From NCBI RefSeq assembly GCF_900188175.1, contig NZ_FZOQ01000006.1:186001-250000 (forward strand): a stretch of 64,000 nucleotides of DNA. The letters run 5' to 3'. This DNA is from Pontibacter ummariensis (GTDB taxonomy: Bacteria; Bacteroidota; Bacteroidia; Cytophagales; Hymenobacteraceae). The translations under genes and the position numbers were made by a program. The notes below the pieces were generated by a model. It saw only the letters and a program-made list of their open reading frames with translations, searched no databases and was not told where the DNA came from. Each line of letters starts with the position of its first letter. The stretch's first letter is position 1. This document shows, one piece after another, positions 36,424 to 45,612 of this stretch.

Positions 36424-37422
36424 ATGGAATTAAGAAACAAACATGTTCTGGTAACGGGTGCGGATGGTTTTATTGGAAGCCACTTAGTAGAGCGCTTGTT
36501 AGAAGAAGGCTGTAAAGTGCGCGCCTTTGTGTACTATAACTCTTTCAATAGTTGGGGATGGCTGGACAACTTTCCTCAAGAGAAACTATCGCAGGTCGAG
36601 ATATTCGCCGGAGACATCCGGGACCCGAACGGGGTGCGCACCGCCATGAAGGACATAGAGGTGGTCTTTCACCTGGCGGCGCTTATTGCCATCCCCTTCA
36701 GCTACCACTCACCTGACAGCTACATCGACACTAATGTGAAAGGAACACTAAACGTGGTGCAGGCGGCGAAAGACCTGGGTGTGGAGCGTGTATTGGTTAC
36801 TTCTACGTCCGAGGTGTATGGTACCGCACAGTACATTCCCATCGACGAGAAACACCCGCGTCAGCCACAATCGCCGTACTCTGCCTCTAAGATTGGGGCC
36901 GACTGCATTGCCGAGTCCTTCTACAGGAGCTTCGACCTGCCCCTGACCATCGTTCGTCCCTTCAACACCTATGGGCCGCGGCAGTCAGCCAGGGCTGTTA
37001 TCCCTACCATCATCACACAACTGCTGCAAGGCAAGACAGAGATCAAACTCGGGGACCTGAGCCCGACACGCGACCTGCTGTTTGTGAAAGACACCGCCAA
37101 CGGCTTTGTGCAGATCGCCAAGTCAGACAGCCTGATGGGCGAGGACTGCAACATCGCCACCGAGTCAGAGATCTCCATCGGGGAGCTGGCGCAAGGCATT
37201 ATCGACCAGATCAACCCCCAGGCAAAGATCATCCAGGACGAGGTGCGCCTGCGCCCTCAGAAAAGTGAGGTGTTCCGTTTATACGGGGCCAACGGCAAGA
37301 TCAGGCGCAACACCGACTGGCAAATGAAATATACCCTGGAAGAAGGGCTTAAAGAAACCATCGAATGGTTCAGTAACAAAGAAAACCTACGCCACTACAA
37401 GGCCGATATTTACAACATCTAA
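36424..37422 (+). CDS. legB: NAD-dependent 4,6-dehydratase LegB
   Basis: A 332-residue extended SDR with VTGADGFIGSHLVERL, LAALIAIPFSYHSPDSYIDTN, the dehydratase active-site segment TSTSEVYGTAQ (with T-S-E in place of the epimerase S) and YSASKIGADCIAESF. RPFNTYGPRQSARAVIPTII follows. This matches LegB, which makes the 4-keto-6-deoxy sugar at the start of legionaminic acid synthesis. In Campylobacter the substrate is GDP-GlcNAc. It leads the legB-legC-neuD-neuB-neuC run. Confidence 0.92.
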   Translation: MELRNKHVLVTGADGFIGSHLVERLLEEGCKVRAFVYYNSFNSWGWLDNFPQEKLSQVEIFAGDIRDPNGVRTAMKDIEVVFHLAALIAIPFSYHSPDSYIDTNVKGTLNVVQAAKDLGVERVLVTSTSEVYGTAQYIPIDEKHPRQPQSPYSASKIGADCIAESFYRSFDLPLTIVRPFNTYGPRQSARAVIPTIITQLLQGKTEIKLGDLSPTRDLLFVKDTANGFVQIAKSDSLMGEDCNIATESEISIGELAQGIIDQINPQAKIIQDEVRLRPQKSEVFRLYGANGKIRRNTDWQMKYTLEEGLKETIEWFSNKENLRHYKADIYNI

Positions 37423-37455
37423 GATAAGCCCATCGAAAAACGCGATCATAAATTT

Positions 37456-38619
37456 ATGGGGCAAGCAAACCAGTACAGCCACATTATAGAATATATCAAA
37501 AGCCTTTTCCCTGGGCAGGACTTTATTCCCTTGCACGAGCCCAGGTTTACCGGGAATGAAAAGAAGTACGTGACGGATGCGATTGACTCAACTTTCGTGT
37601 CTTCGGTGGGAGCCTATGTGAACCGCTTCGAAGAGATGATGCAGGACATAACTGGGGCAAAGTATGCTGTTGCCACTGTAAACGGCACCTCCGCCTTGCA
37701 TATGGCCCTGATAGTGGCCGGCGTAAAGCAGGGCGACGAGGTGCTGTCGCAGGACCTGACTTTTATTGCGACGGCAAACGCCATCAGTTACATTGGCGCG
37801 CATCCGGTGTTTCTGGATATAGACAGAAAGACCCTGGGCTTATCAGCAGATAAGTTAGAGGCTTTCCTGCAGGAGCATGGGCAGAAGCGGGAAACAGGAA
37901 CGATTAACAAGAGAACGGGTAGGCGCATAGCTGCCTGCGTGCCGATGCATACCTATGGCCTTCCCTGTGAAATAGACAAGATAGCCGCTATTTGTAAGGA
38001 GTGGCAAATTTCTTTGGTGGAAGACGCTGCAGAGTCTTTAGGGAGCTATTACAAGGGTAGGCACACCGGCGGCTTCGGGCTCCTGGGCACTTTTAGCTTT
38101 AACGGAAACAAAACAGTGACCTGCGGTGGAGGCGGGGCTATTGTGACAGACAACGAACAGTTAGCAAAGCTTGCCAAGCACCTGACCACACAAGCAAAGG
38201 TGCCGCACGCCTGGGAGTTCAATCATGATCATGTTGGTTACAACTACCGTATGCCCAACCTGAATGCTGCTTTGGCCTGTGCGCAACTGGAACAGCTAAA
38301 TACTTTTGTGGATAATAAGCGCGACCTGGCAGAAAAATACAAAAACTTCTTTAGCGAGGTAAAAGAGGTAAGGTTTTGCGAGGAGGGCAAAGACGCGCGA
38401 GCAAATTACTGGCTCAATGCGCTGTTGCTGGAGAACAGGGCAGCCCGCGATGCTTTCTTAGAGGAGGCAAACAGCAATGGCGTGATGTCCCGGCCAGCCT
38501 GGACCCTGATGCACAAGCTTCCCATGTTCCGGAACTGCCAGCACGATGATGTCACAGAGAGCGAATTGGTAGCGGACCGGCTAGTGAATGTACCGAGTAG
38601 CGTCAGAATAGAAAGATGA
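37456..38619 (+). CDS. legC: LegC-type PLP-dependent aminotransferase
   Basis: A 387-residue DegT/DnrJ/EryC1-fold enzyme: ATVNGTSALHMALIVAGV, LTFIATANAISYIGAHPVF, VEDAAESLGSYYKGRHTG (PLP Asp) and FSFNGNKTVTCGGGGAIV with the Schiff-base lysine in GNK. It transfers an amino group from glutamate to the 4-keto sugar made by LegB. It starts 33 nt after legB, and its stop overlaps the acetyltransferase gene by 4 nt. Confidence 0.92.
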   Translation: MGQANQYSHIIEYIKSLFPGQDFIPLHEPRFTGNEKKYVTDAIDSTFVSSVGAYVNRFEEMMQDITGAKYAVATVNGTSALHMALIVAGVKQGDEVLSQDLTFIATANAISYIGAHPVFLDIDRKTLGLSADKLEAFLQEHGQKRETGTINKRTGRRIAACVPMHTYGLPCEIDKIAAICKEWQISLVEDAAESLGSYYKGRHTGGFGLLGTFSFNGNKTVTCGGGGAIVTDNEQLAKLAKHLTTQAKVPHAWEFNHDHVGYNYRMPNLNAALACAQLEQLNTFVDNKRDLAEKYKNFFSEVKEVRFCEEGKDARANYWLNALLLENRAARDAFLEEANSNGVMSRPAWTLMHKLPMFRNCQHDDVTESELVADRLVNVPSSVRIER

Positions 38620-39245
38620 GGAAGCTTGCACTTTTCGGCTACTCCGGCCATGCCTATGTGGTAGCGGATGCTATCAGCGCATGTGGAGACCAACTCGTAG
38701 GCTACTATGAGAAAGAGGAAGCGCAGGTAAACCCTTTTGGCATACCTTATTTAGGATACGAGCAGGACCGGGATAACTTACGGCTCTTAAAAGAACAGGG
38801 TGTTCCTGGAATCGTAGGTGTAGGGGAGTGCAGCATACGGGAAAAAGTCATGTCCTTCCTGAAAAACCAAGGGGTAGCCCTGGCACAGGTTATCCACCCT
38901 TCGGCTATTGTTTCCGGTTTAACTGAGATAGGAGAAGGTACTTTTGTGGCTGCCGGCGTAAAGGTGAACGCCTTAGCGGCGGTTGGAGCAGGTGTTATCC
39001 TCAATACAGGCTGTATCGTGGAGCATGAGTGCAGGATAGGGGACTTTGCGCATATAGCCCCCGGTGCTGTGCTGGCTGGTAATGTGACGGTGGGCGAGGG
39101 TAGTTTTATAGGCGCCAATGCGGTTGTGAAACAAGGAGTCCGTATCGGAAGTAACGTGTTGATTGGAGCCGGAGCTGTTGTACTGAAAGACGTGCCCGAT
39201 GATCAAACATGGGTGGGGAACCCAGCTAAAGAAATAGTTAAATGA
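38616..39245 (+). CDS. NeuD/LegH-type sugar N-acetyltransferase
   Basis: A 209-residue protein with the N-terminal Rossmann-like sugar-binding part of the PglD/NeuD family (ALFGYSGHAYVVADA) and a left-handed beta-helix of hexapeptide repeats (VGAGVILNTGCIVEHECRIG; IGSNVLIGAGAVVLKDVPDD). The expected role is acetyl-CoA-dependent N-acetylation of the 4-amino sugar made by LegC. Because genes of this type are called neuD or legH depending on context, I leave the symbol open. It overlaps both neighbours by 4 nt. Confidence 0.88.
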   Translation: MRKLALFGYSGHAYVVADAISACGDQLVGYYEKEEAQVNPFGIPYLGYEQDRDNLRLLKEQGVPGIVGVGECSIREKVMSFLKNQGVALAQVIHPSAIVSGLTEIGEGTFVAAGVKVNALAAVGAGVILNTGCIVEHECRIGDFAHIAPGAVLAGNVTVGEGSFIGANAVVKQGVRIGSNVLIGAGAVVLKDVPDDQTWVGNPAKEIVK

Positions 39246-40267
39246 GCAAAACCATTATTATAGCTGAAGCCGGCGTGAACCATAACGGGGACATGGCCTT
39301 AGCCAAACAGCTGATAAATGTAGCAGCAGATGCCGGCGCAGATTACGTGAAGTTCCAGACGTTCAAAGCCGATAAGCTGGTGAGCAAAGCCGCCAAGCAG
39401 GCCGCCTACCAGGTGAAGAACCAAAGCGGGCAAGGTGACGATACACAGTACAGCATGTTAAAAAAGCTGGAGCTGTCAGAGGAGGACCATTATGAACTGC
39501 AGCAGCATGCCGACCAGAAAGGAATTAAGTTTTTGTCGACAGGCTTTGACCATGACAGCATCGACTTCCTGGATAAGCTGGGGCTTAATCTTTTCAAGAT
39601 CCCGTCCGGTGAAATCACCAATAAGCCTTACCTGAAGCATGTTGCCCGGAAGGGAAAGCCTGTTGTCCTGTCTACCGGCATGGCCTCTTTAAAGGAGGTC
39701 GAAGAGGCGATGGACGTGCTGGAGGAGGCCGGGTTGCAGCGTGACCAGATCACGGTGGTACATTGCAACACGGAGTACCCTACCCCTATGGCCGATGTGA
39801 ACTTAAAAGCCATGCTGACGATCCGGGATGCTTTCAAGGTTAAGGTAGGTTACTCTGACCACACCTTGGGCATTGAGGTGCCGATAGCTGCCGTCACCTT
39901 AGGGGCGACTGTTATCGAAAAGCATTTCACACTGGATCATGACCTGCCAGGCCCTGACCACAAAGCCTCCCTTGGGCCTGCTGAATTAAAAGCCATGGTA
40001 CAGGCCATCCGTAACATAGAGCTGGCGCTGAGCGGAGACGGTAGAAAGAGGCCGAGCCCGTCGGAGCTGCAAAACAAACCACTGGTCAGAAAGAGCCTGT
40101 ACTACAAAGAGGCTTACCCTGCCGGTACTGTATTAGAGGAAAGTCACTTCATTGCGAAGCGCCCTGCGACTGGCTTTAGCCCTATGCGCATAGATGACCT
40201 CCTGGGTAAAACCCTGAAAAGAGAGGTAAAGGAAGGGGAGCTTGTGGAACATACCGATTTCTCATGA
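39242..40267 (+). CDS. legI: Legionaminic/sialic acid synthase (NeuB family)
   Basis: A 341-residue protein with the NeuB TIM barrel (IIAEAGVNHNGDMALAKQLI; YVKFQTFKADKLVS; HCNTEYPTPMADVNLKAM; VGYSDHTLGIEVPIAAV; VIEKHFTLDHDLPGPDHKAS) and a C-terminal SAF antifreeze-like domain (VRKSLYYKEAYPAGTVLEES). It condenses a 6-deoxy ManNAc-type sugar with phosphoenolpyruvate to form the nine-carbon acid. The presence of legB and legC argues that the product is legionaminic and not N-acetylneuraminic acid. Confidence 0.92.
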   Translation: MSKTIIIAEAGVNHNGDMALAKQLINVAADAGADYVKFQTFKADKLVSKAAKQAAYQVKNQSGQGDDTQYSMLKKLELSEEDHYELQQHADQKGIKFLSTGFDHDSIDFLDKLGLNLFKIPSGEITNKPYLKHVARKGKPVVLSTGMASLKEVEEAMDVLEEAGLQRDQITVVHCNTEYPTPMADVNLKAMLTIRDAFKVKVGYSDHTLGIEVPIAAVTLGATVIEKHFTLDHDLPGPDHKASLGPAELKAMVQAIRNIELALSGDGRKRPSPSELQNKPLVRKSLYYKEAYPAGTVLEESHFIAKRPATGFSPMRIDDLLGKTLKREVKEGELVEHTDFS

Positions 40268-41421
40268 AGAAAATATGCGTAGTAACCGGTACACGGGCAG
40301 AATACGGTCTGCTGTACTGGACATTGAAAGCCCTACAGGAAGATGATACGCTAGACCTGCAACTGTGCGTGACGGGGATGCACCTGTCGCCGGAGTTTGG
40401 CCTTACTTACAAGCAAATTGAAGAGGATGGCTTTCAAATCGACAAGAAGGTGGAAGTGCTCTTATCATCAGATTCATCTGTGGGCATCTCCAAAAGCATT
40501 GGCCTGGGCGTCATCTCCTTTTCGGAGGCCTTTACGGAGCTGCAGCCTGATCTTGTTTTAGTCTTGGGCGATCGCTTCGAGATCTTCGCGGCTGCCACTG
40601 CGGCCATGATCTGTAAAATCCCTATTGCCCATTGCCACGGCGGCGAAGCCACCGAAGGTGCTTTTGACGAGTCCATCCGGCATTCGATCACCAAAATGGC
40701 GCACATCCATTTTACGGCCACCGAGGAGTACAGAAGGCGGGTGATCCAACTCGGGGAGCAGCCGGCTAACGTGCATCATGTGGGGGCCCTTGGTATTGAA
40801 AATATTAACAGGCTGGAACTACTGGACAGGCAAGCCTTTGAGGAGAGTATCGACTTCAAACTAGGGAAGAGAAACGTGCTGGTAACCTTTCACCCTGTCA
40901 CGTTGGAAAACGCTACGGCAGCGCATCAGTTTAAAGAGCTGCTTCGGGCCTTGGATGAGCTGGAGGACACCCATCTTATTTTCACCAAACCAAATGCCGA
41001 CACCGATGGCCGGGTGATCATACACCTGATAGATGAGTACGTGAAAGCGCATGCTGATAGAAGTGCCGCTTTTGTCTCGCTGGGCCAACTAAGGTATTTG
41101 TCTGCCCTGCAGCATGTAGATGCGGTGGTGGGCAATTCGTCGAGTGGTTTGTTGGAAGCCCCTAGTTTCAGGAAGGCCACCATTGATATCGGCGACAGGC
41201 AACGGGGGCGCATTAAAGCCGAGAGCGTGATCTCCTGTAGCCCTGACCATGCGGCAATAAGAGAAGCTCTTCGCAAGGCTTTTTCTACAAGTTTTAGAGC
41301 GTCTCTACGAGAGGTGAAAAACCCTTATGGGGAAAAGAATGCCTCTGAAGAGATCATAAGAGTCCTGAAAGAAGTTGACACAGAGGGGCTTCTAAAGAAG
41401 AAGTTTTTTGATCTGCGCTAA
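40264..41421 (+). CDS. legG: NDP-sugar hydrolysing 2-epimerase (NeuC/LegG family)
   Basis: A 385-residue GT-B-fold epimerase with VVTGTRAEYGLLYWTLKAL, VLVLGDRFEIFAAATAAM, PIAHCHGGEATEGAFDESIRH and VVGNSSSGLLEAPSF. It inverts C2 and releases NDP to give the free ManNAc-type sugar for LegI. It overlaps legI by 4 nt and closes the five-gene coupled block. A good hairpin follows 9 nt after the stop. Confidence 0.92.
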   Translation: MKKICVVTGTRAEYGLLYWTLKALQEDDTLDLQLCVTGMHLSPEFGLTYKQIEEDGFQIDKKVEVLLSSDSSVGISKSIGLGVISFSEAFTELQPDLVLVLGDRFEIFAAATAAMICKIPIAHCHGGEATEGAFDESIRHSITKMAHIHFTATEEYRRRVIQLGEQPANVHHVGALGIENINRLELLDRQAFEESIDFKLGKRNVLVTFHPVTLENATAAHQFKELLRALDELEDTHLIFTKPNADTDGRVIIHLIDEYVKAHADRSAAFVSLGQLRYLSALQHVDAVVGNSSSGLLEAPSFRKATIDIGDRQRGRIKAESVISCSPDHAAIREALRKAFSTSFRASLREVKNPYGEKNASEEIIRVLKEVDTEGLLKKKFFDLR

Positions 41422-41772
41422 GGCGCGCTTTTCTGGTTAACCTGGTGATTAACCAGAAGGCTTTAAGTCTGGCCAATTGCTGTACCCCCTCTTCGTGATT
41501 TCCGTACACAGAGCAAGGGCTGCTAATACGGAAATTATAAACTAATGAAGCCGCGTGTACGGCTGAGTGGTCTTGCTTAACTATCTAGTTGAAGTATACC
41601 GTAACAGGCTCAGACCAATAAAACACGGATCGGGCTGTAGGCAGCCCCTGCATCAGAATAGGGCGCTTTTCCCGCGCCAAGCAAAACAGAAAAGCACTTG
41701 CATAGTATAAGAGGCAAGTGTCGGCAAATCCATGCCGGGGCTTATCAAAAATAAAACAGACGAATAAACAGA
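41422..41772. other. 351-nt intergenic region between legG and the PtmE-like gene
   Basis: After the hairpin at 41431-41458 there is no gene or RNA that I can support. The hairpin suggests that the downstream half of the nonulosonic acid module has its own promoter in this gap. Confidence 0.45.
41431..41466 (+). terminator. Hairpin after legG, possible terminator
   Basis: A perfect 10-bp stem, ttctggttaa (41431-41440) and ttaaccagaa (41449-41458), has an 8-nt loop. Only a weak T content follows (ggctttaag), so termination is likely but not certain. Confidence 0.5.
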
Positions 41773-42819
41773 ATGAAGGACTACCACAGGCATATAATCC
41801 CAAGAGACGCAAGTTTGAGGCAAGCATTGGCACAACTAGATGAATTGGCAGCCGATGCAATTCTTTTTGCAGTAGACAGTGATGAAAAGTTAGTAGGGGC
41901 GTTAACAGACGGAGACGTGAGGAGGGGCCTCCTAAAAGGTCTTACGCTGGAGGACACAGTTGACAAGTTTACGCAGAAGAACCCGAGATTCCTCCAAAAG
42001 GGGGGCTATACGATTGAAGAAGTTATTAGCTACCGGAAGAATGATTTTAGAATTATTCCGGTACTCTGCCAGAAAGGCCGGATCGTTAATGTTGTCAACT
42101 TTAGGTTTTTAAAATCCTACTTGCCTGTTGATGCCGTCCTGATGGCAGGTGGCAGAGGGCAAAGACTTAGGCCTTTAACTGATAATGTGCCTAAGCCCCT
42201 GCTTAAGGTTGGGGATAAACCTATTATAGAGCATAACCTGGACAGGCTGATCAGCTATGGCATCGACGATATCTGGCTGTCTGTCCGCTACCTGGGCGAG
42301 CAGCTGGAAGAGCATTTTGGCGATGGCAGGTCAAAGTACGTCAACATAAAATACGTGTGGGAAGATGAGCCGCTTGGCACCTTGGGAGCAGTAAGCAAAA
42401 TAGATGATTTCCAGAACGATTGTGTACTGGTTTCAAATTCAGATTTGCTCACGAACCTGGACTATGAGGACTTTTACCTGGACTTCATGGCAAAAGATGC
42501 TGCCCTGTCTGTAGTGACCATACCTTATAGTGTTAACATACCGTATGCAGTTTTAGAAACGGAGGATACCAGTGTCAAAAGCTTTAAGGAAAAGCCGACT
42601 TACACGTATTACTCTAACGGAGGAATTTACCTGATCAAGAAGGAGGTGTTGAAATACATTCCGAAAGAGCGTTTCTACAATACAACGGATCTAATGGAAC
42701 TGCTGATAGAAAAAGGCCTGAAAGTAAATTCCTACCCCATGCGGGGGTACTGGCTGGATGTTGGGAAGCCAGAAGACTTTAAAAAGGCGCAGGAAGACAT
42801 CAAGCATATTAAGTTTTAA
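41773..42819 (+). CDS. ptmE: PtmE-like nucleotidyltransferase with CBS pair
   Basis: A 348-residue protein. Residues 1-115 are two CBS motifs (ILFAVDSDEKLVGALTDGDV and the region ending RIVNVVNFRFL). Residues 120-348 are a sugar-1-phosphate nucleotidyltransferase (AVLMAGGRGQRLRPLTDNVP, KPLLKVGDKPIIEHNLDRL). This CBS-plus-transferase layout is that of Campylobacter PtmE, which makes GDP-glucosamine for the GDP-linked legionaminic acid route. It suggests LegB here uses a GDP-linked sugar; that is inference. It has its own leader region and lies 112 nt before an oxidoreductase gene. Confidence 0.88.
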   Translation: MKDYHRHIIPRDASLRQALAQLDELAADAILFAVDSDEKLVGALTDGDVRRGLLKGLTLEDTVDKFTQKNPRFLQKGGYTIEEVISYRKNDFRIIPVLCQKGRIVNVVNFRFLKSYLPVDAVLMAGGRGQRLRPLTDNVPKPLLKVGDKPIIEHNLDRLISYGIDDIWLSVRYLGEQLEEHFGDGRSKYVNIKYVWEDEPLGTLGAVSKIDDFQNDCVLVSNSDLLTNLDYEDFYLDFMAKDAALSVVTIPYSVNIPYAVLETEDTSVKSFKEKPTYTYYSNGGIYLIKKEVLKYIPKERFYNTTDLMELLIEKGLKVNSYPMRGYWLDVGKPEDFKKAQEDIKHIKF

Positions 42820-42931
42820 ACAGGCTTCTTATTAGACAAGATTCACAAATAGACAGAAGTTTTTGTTGATGGTGTAACGATTCTAAAATTATTTAAGCTG
42901 TTCTATAGAAATAGAAGGTATACGAACTACT

Positions 42932-43906
42932 ATGAGAGTTACTTTTATTATTGGGGCAGGGCAATTGGGAAGTAGGCATCTCCAAGGGCTACTTAAACAC
43001 CATGTCCACCAAAAGATCTACGTTGTAGATCCTTCACGCAAATCATTAGAAACAGCCCGTTTAAGAGCTGAGGAAGTAGAGCACCAGCATGAGGTCATTT
43101 TAACTTCTGACTGGGAGGACTTACCCCTATCAGTGGATTTAGTTATTGTCGCGACTAATGCTGGGGTAAGAAAAGACATCGTTAAAAAGCTTTTACAATT
43201 TCATGAAGTTAAATTCTTGATCTTGGAAAAGGTGCTGTTTCAAGACTTGGCTGCTTATGACGAGGTACAGGATCTGCTGCGAAGGAAGCGTGTTTCTGTT
43301 TGGGTTAATCATCCGAGAAGGATGGCTTGTCATTATCAAGAGATCAAAGAAAGAGTTTCAACCGTGCAAGCTCCCGTTACTTTAAATGTTTATGGAGGCA
43401 ATTGGGGTTTAGCTTGCAATGCAATTCATTTTCTCGATCTAATATCCTACCTGACGGATTCCTTTATAGATACGATTGATACAGGATGGGTAGATGATAA
43501 CCTTTTAGATAGTAAAAGAGTGGGGCATGTTGAATTTACAGGGACGATAAAGGGGGTTATGAAAGATGGCAGCCAGTTCACTGTCACCTCAAGTCAAGGT
43601 GAGCAAAGTTTATTGACGAGCTTTATTTCAGCAGGCCCCTATCGTTGGTTGGTATCAGAAGGAGGCGGTAATCAAATTGTGTACATCGACCCAGAAAACG
43701 ATAACAGGGGAGTAGTAACTGAATATCCTGTAGAGTTTCAGAGTTCTTTAACCACTAAACTAGCAGAGCAACTCTTTGAAAAGGGGGACTGTGATTTGCC
43801 AACTTTTGAAGAAGCCTACCATACTCATGTGCCATATATTAAAGCACTAGTAGAAAAGTATAATTTGTTGTCTGGCTTACAGACAAATACATGCCCAATA
43901 ACATAA
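42932..43906 (+). CDS. Gfo/Idh/MocA-family oxidoreductase (1 of 2)
   Basis: A 324-residue protein with an N-terminal Rossmann fold (FIIGAGQLGSRHLQGLLKH) and LVIVATNAGVRKDIVKKLL, then FLILEKVLFQDLAAYDE with the family's E-K-V/P pattern, and a C-terminal alpha/beta domain starting VNHPRRMACHYQEIKE. The substrate is not evident. Gfo/Idh genes are often found between ptmE and the CMP-nonulosonate synthetase gene, so oxidation or reduction of a nonulosonic acid precursor is plausible. AT-rich; 6 nt before a second gene of the same family. Confidence 0.82.
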   Translation: MRVTFIIGAGQLGSRHLQGLLKHHVHQKIYVVDPSRKSLETARLRAEEVEHQHEVILTSDWEDLPLSVDLVIVATNAGVRKDIVKKLLQFHEVKFLILEKVLFQDLAAYDEVQDLLRRKRVSVWVNHPRRMACHYQEIKERVSTVQAPVTLNVYGGNWGLACNAIHFLDLISYLTDSFIDTIDTGWVDDNLLDSKRVGHVEFTGTIKGVMKDGSQFTVTSSQGEQSLLTSFISAGPYRWLVSEGGGNQIVYIDPENDNRGVVTEYPVEFQSSLTTKLAEQLFEKGDCDLPTFEEAYHTHVPYIKALVEKYNLLSGLQTNTCPIT

Positions 43907-43912
43907 AGCAAT

Positions 43913-44863
43913 ATGAGTCTATTACTGATCGGGACAGGCCCGATGGCAGTTGCCTATACCGAAGTGTTGAAGGATGTCCATGTTCATTTTGATGTAGTAG
44001 GTCGGGGGCTAAGTTCTGCAAAAAGCTTTAAGCAAAGTACAGGAGTTTCACCCCAAACAGGAGGTATTGAGAAATATCTGAAGGAGAACCAAGTGGCACC
44101 TAAAACAAAAGTCATTATTGCTACGGGTACCGAGTCCTTGATGCCAACCCTGGAGTTACTTCTGAATGCTGGCATAAAGCATGTCCTTGTTGAAAAGCCT
44201 GCTGCTATTAGTATGAATGAACTTCTTGATAAGGAAGAGGAGATAAGCGGTTATTACGCTGAAATTTATGTTGGTTATAACAGAAGGTTTTATGCGTCTG
44301 TGCTTGAAGCTGAGAAGCTGATAGAACAGGATGGGGGACTTGAAACTTTACAGTTCGAGTTTACTGAGTGGGCGCATAGAATAGAGCCTTTGGTTAAAGC
44401 TGAAGGTGTAAAGGAAAATTGGTTTTTTGCAAACTCTACCCACGTGGTTGATCTCGCGTTCAGTCTTGCTGGTAAGCCAACTACCTGGCAGGCTTTTTCT
44501 AAGGAAGGAAATATCTCATGGCATCATAGATCTAACTTTGCAGGGGCTGGTGTTACTGAAAAAGGGGTGCTTTTTTCCTATTTGGCAAATTGGGAAAGTG
44601 CAGGACGATGGGCAATCGAATTGTTAACACGCAAAAGAAGGATCTATCTTAAACCGCTCGAATCGTTGTCTATCCAAGAGAAAGGCAGCGTAAAAGTTGA
44701 GGAACATTCGTTTGATGATGAAATTGATAAGAAGTATAAGCCAGGCTTATACAAACAGGTTCTTGCTTTTTTAGAAAATGAACGGTCTAGACTGGTGTCA
44801 TTTAAAGAACATGTAGAGAATACAAAAAAAATATACAGCACGATGTTAAATAAAGCGTATTAA
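43913..44863 (+). CDS. Gfo/Idh/MocA-family oxidoreductase (2 of 2)
   Basis: A 316-residue protein with LLIGTGPMAVAYTEVLKD, VIIATGTESLMPTLELLLNAG, the canonical HVLVEKPAAISMNEL (EKP motif) and YVGYNRRFYASVLEAEKLI. It is a more standard family member than its neighbour, with a complete EKP motif. The adjacent pair could act in sequence or as a heteromer on one sugar. It is 5 nt before the SGNH hydrolase gene and AT-rich. Confidence 0.86.
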   Translation: MSLLLIGTGPMAVAYTEVLKDVHVHFDVVGRGLSSAKSFKQSTGVSPQTGGIEKYLKENQVAPKTKVIIATGTESLMPTLELLLNAGIKHVLVEKPAAISMNELLDKEEEISGYYAEIYVGYNRRFYASVLEAEKLIEQDGGLETLQFEFTEWAHRIEPLVKAEGVKENWFFANSTHVVDLAFSLAGKPTTWQAFSKEGNISWHHRSNFAGAGVTEKGVLFSYLANWESAGRWAIELLTRKRRIYLKPLESLSIQEKGSVKVEEHSFDDEIDKKYKPGLYKQVLAFLENERSRLVSFKEHVENTKKIYSTMLNKAY

Positions 44864-44868
44864 GGAAA

Positions 44869-45612
44869 ATGGTTAGTAACAAAGTGTTATGTGTTGCAGA
44901 TTCTTTGGCTTTACCCCGTGCAAATGTAAAGTTCGAAGAAACATGGTTCTTCAAGCTTTGCCAAGCTTATCCAGAGTTTTTGTTTATTCCTAAATTTTAT
45001 AGGGGCTTAACGACCAAAGCCCTTGTAAGTTCTACGAAATCAGATTACTTGGAGCATTACGAACCGAGCCTGGTTATATTGCAGATCGGGGTCGTTGACT
45101 GTGCTCCAAGATTCTTGAGACGGAGTTCGCTGTTTGTGAAAGCCCTGAATGAACTGCCTAAACCGGTTTCTGCTAGGATATGGCGTGTTATTAACACTGT
45201 TGGGAAAAGAGAGGCCAAGTATGCAGACGTGTTACCACATAAGTTTGAGAAAAACTTAAGAGATTACTTTAGCCGATGCAGGGAGGCTAGTATTAGTAAG
45301 GTAATAGTAATTAAAATAGCACAGCCCAGTCAAAACATGATAGACAAGAATCCGGGAATTACTCGCCAAGTTGATAAGTACAATTCAATATTTGATAAGC
45401 TAACAAAGGAATATGATTTTATTTCAAGTGTTGACCCTTTAGAGTCAGGTGATAATGATTTATTCCTAGAAGATGGGTATCATCTTAATGCGAAAGGTAA
45501 CAGCTTTGTTTTCCAGTACCTTTCAAAATATTTCTCTTCTTTGCGGAGTACACTATCTCAGATGGTCATGTCAGGGGCGATAAATAAACCACAAGATACA
45601 CTAAGACTTTAA
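44869..45612 (+). CDS. SGNH/GDSL-like hydrolase or acyltransferase
   Basis: A 247-residue protein whose motifs fit the SGNH fold: block I VLCVADSLALPR (Ser in A-D-S-L in place of GDSL), block III-like VILQIGVVDCAPR, and the catalytic Asp/His as LEDGYHLNAKGN near the C-terminus. No signal peptide, so it is cytoplasmic. Proteins like this in sugar loci add or remove O-acyl groups. Its place immediately before the CMP-nonulosonate synthetase gene (overlapping TAATG) suggests a nonulosonic acid intermediate as substrate. The reaction is inferred only. Confidence 0.72.
   Translation: MVSNKVLCVADSLALPRANVKFEETWFFKLCQAYPEFLFIPKFYRGLTTKALVSSTKSDYLEHYEPSLVILQIGVVDCAPRFLRRSSLFVKALNELPKPVSARIWRVINTVGKREAKYADVLPHKFEKNLRDYFSRCREASISKVIVIKIAQPSQNMIDKNPGITRQVDKYNSIFDKLTKEYDFISSVDPLESGDNDLFLEDGYHLNAKGNSFVFQYLSKYFSSLRSTLSQMVMSGAINKPQDTLRL

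Noticed and set aside
36424-41421. N-acetylneuraminic acid (sialic acid proper) pathway
   Set aside because: LegB and LegC make a 6-deoxy-4-amino sugar that Neu5Ac synthesis does not use, so legionaminic-type acid is the better reading.
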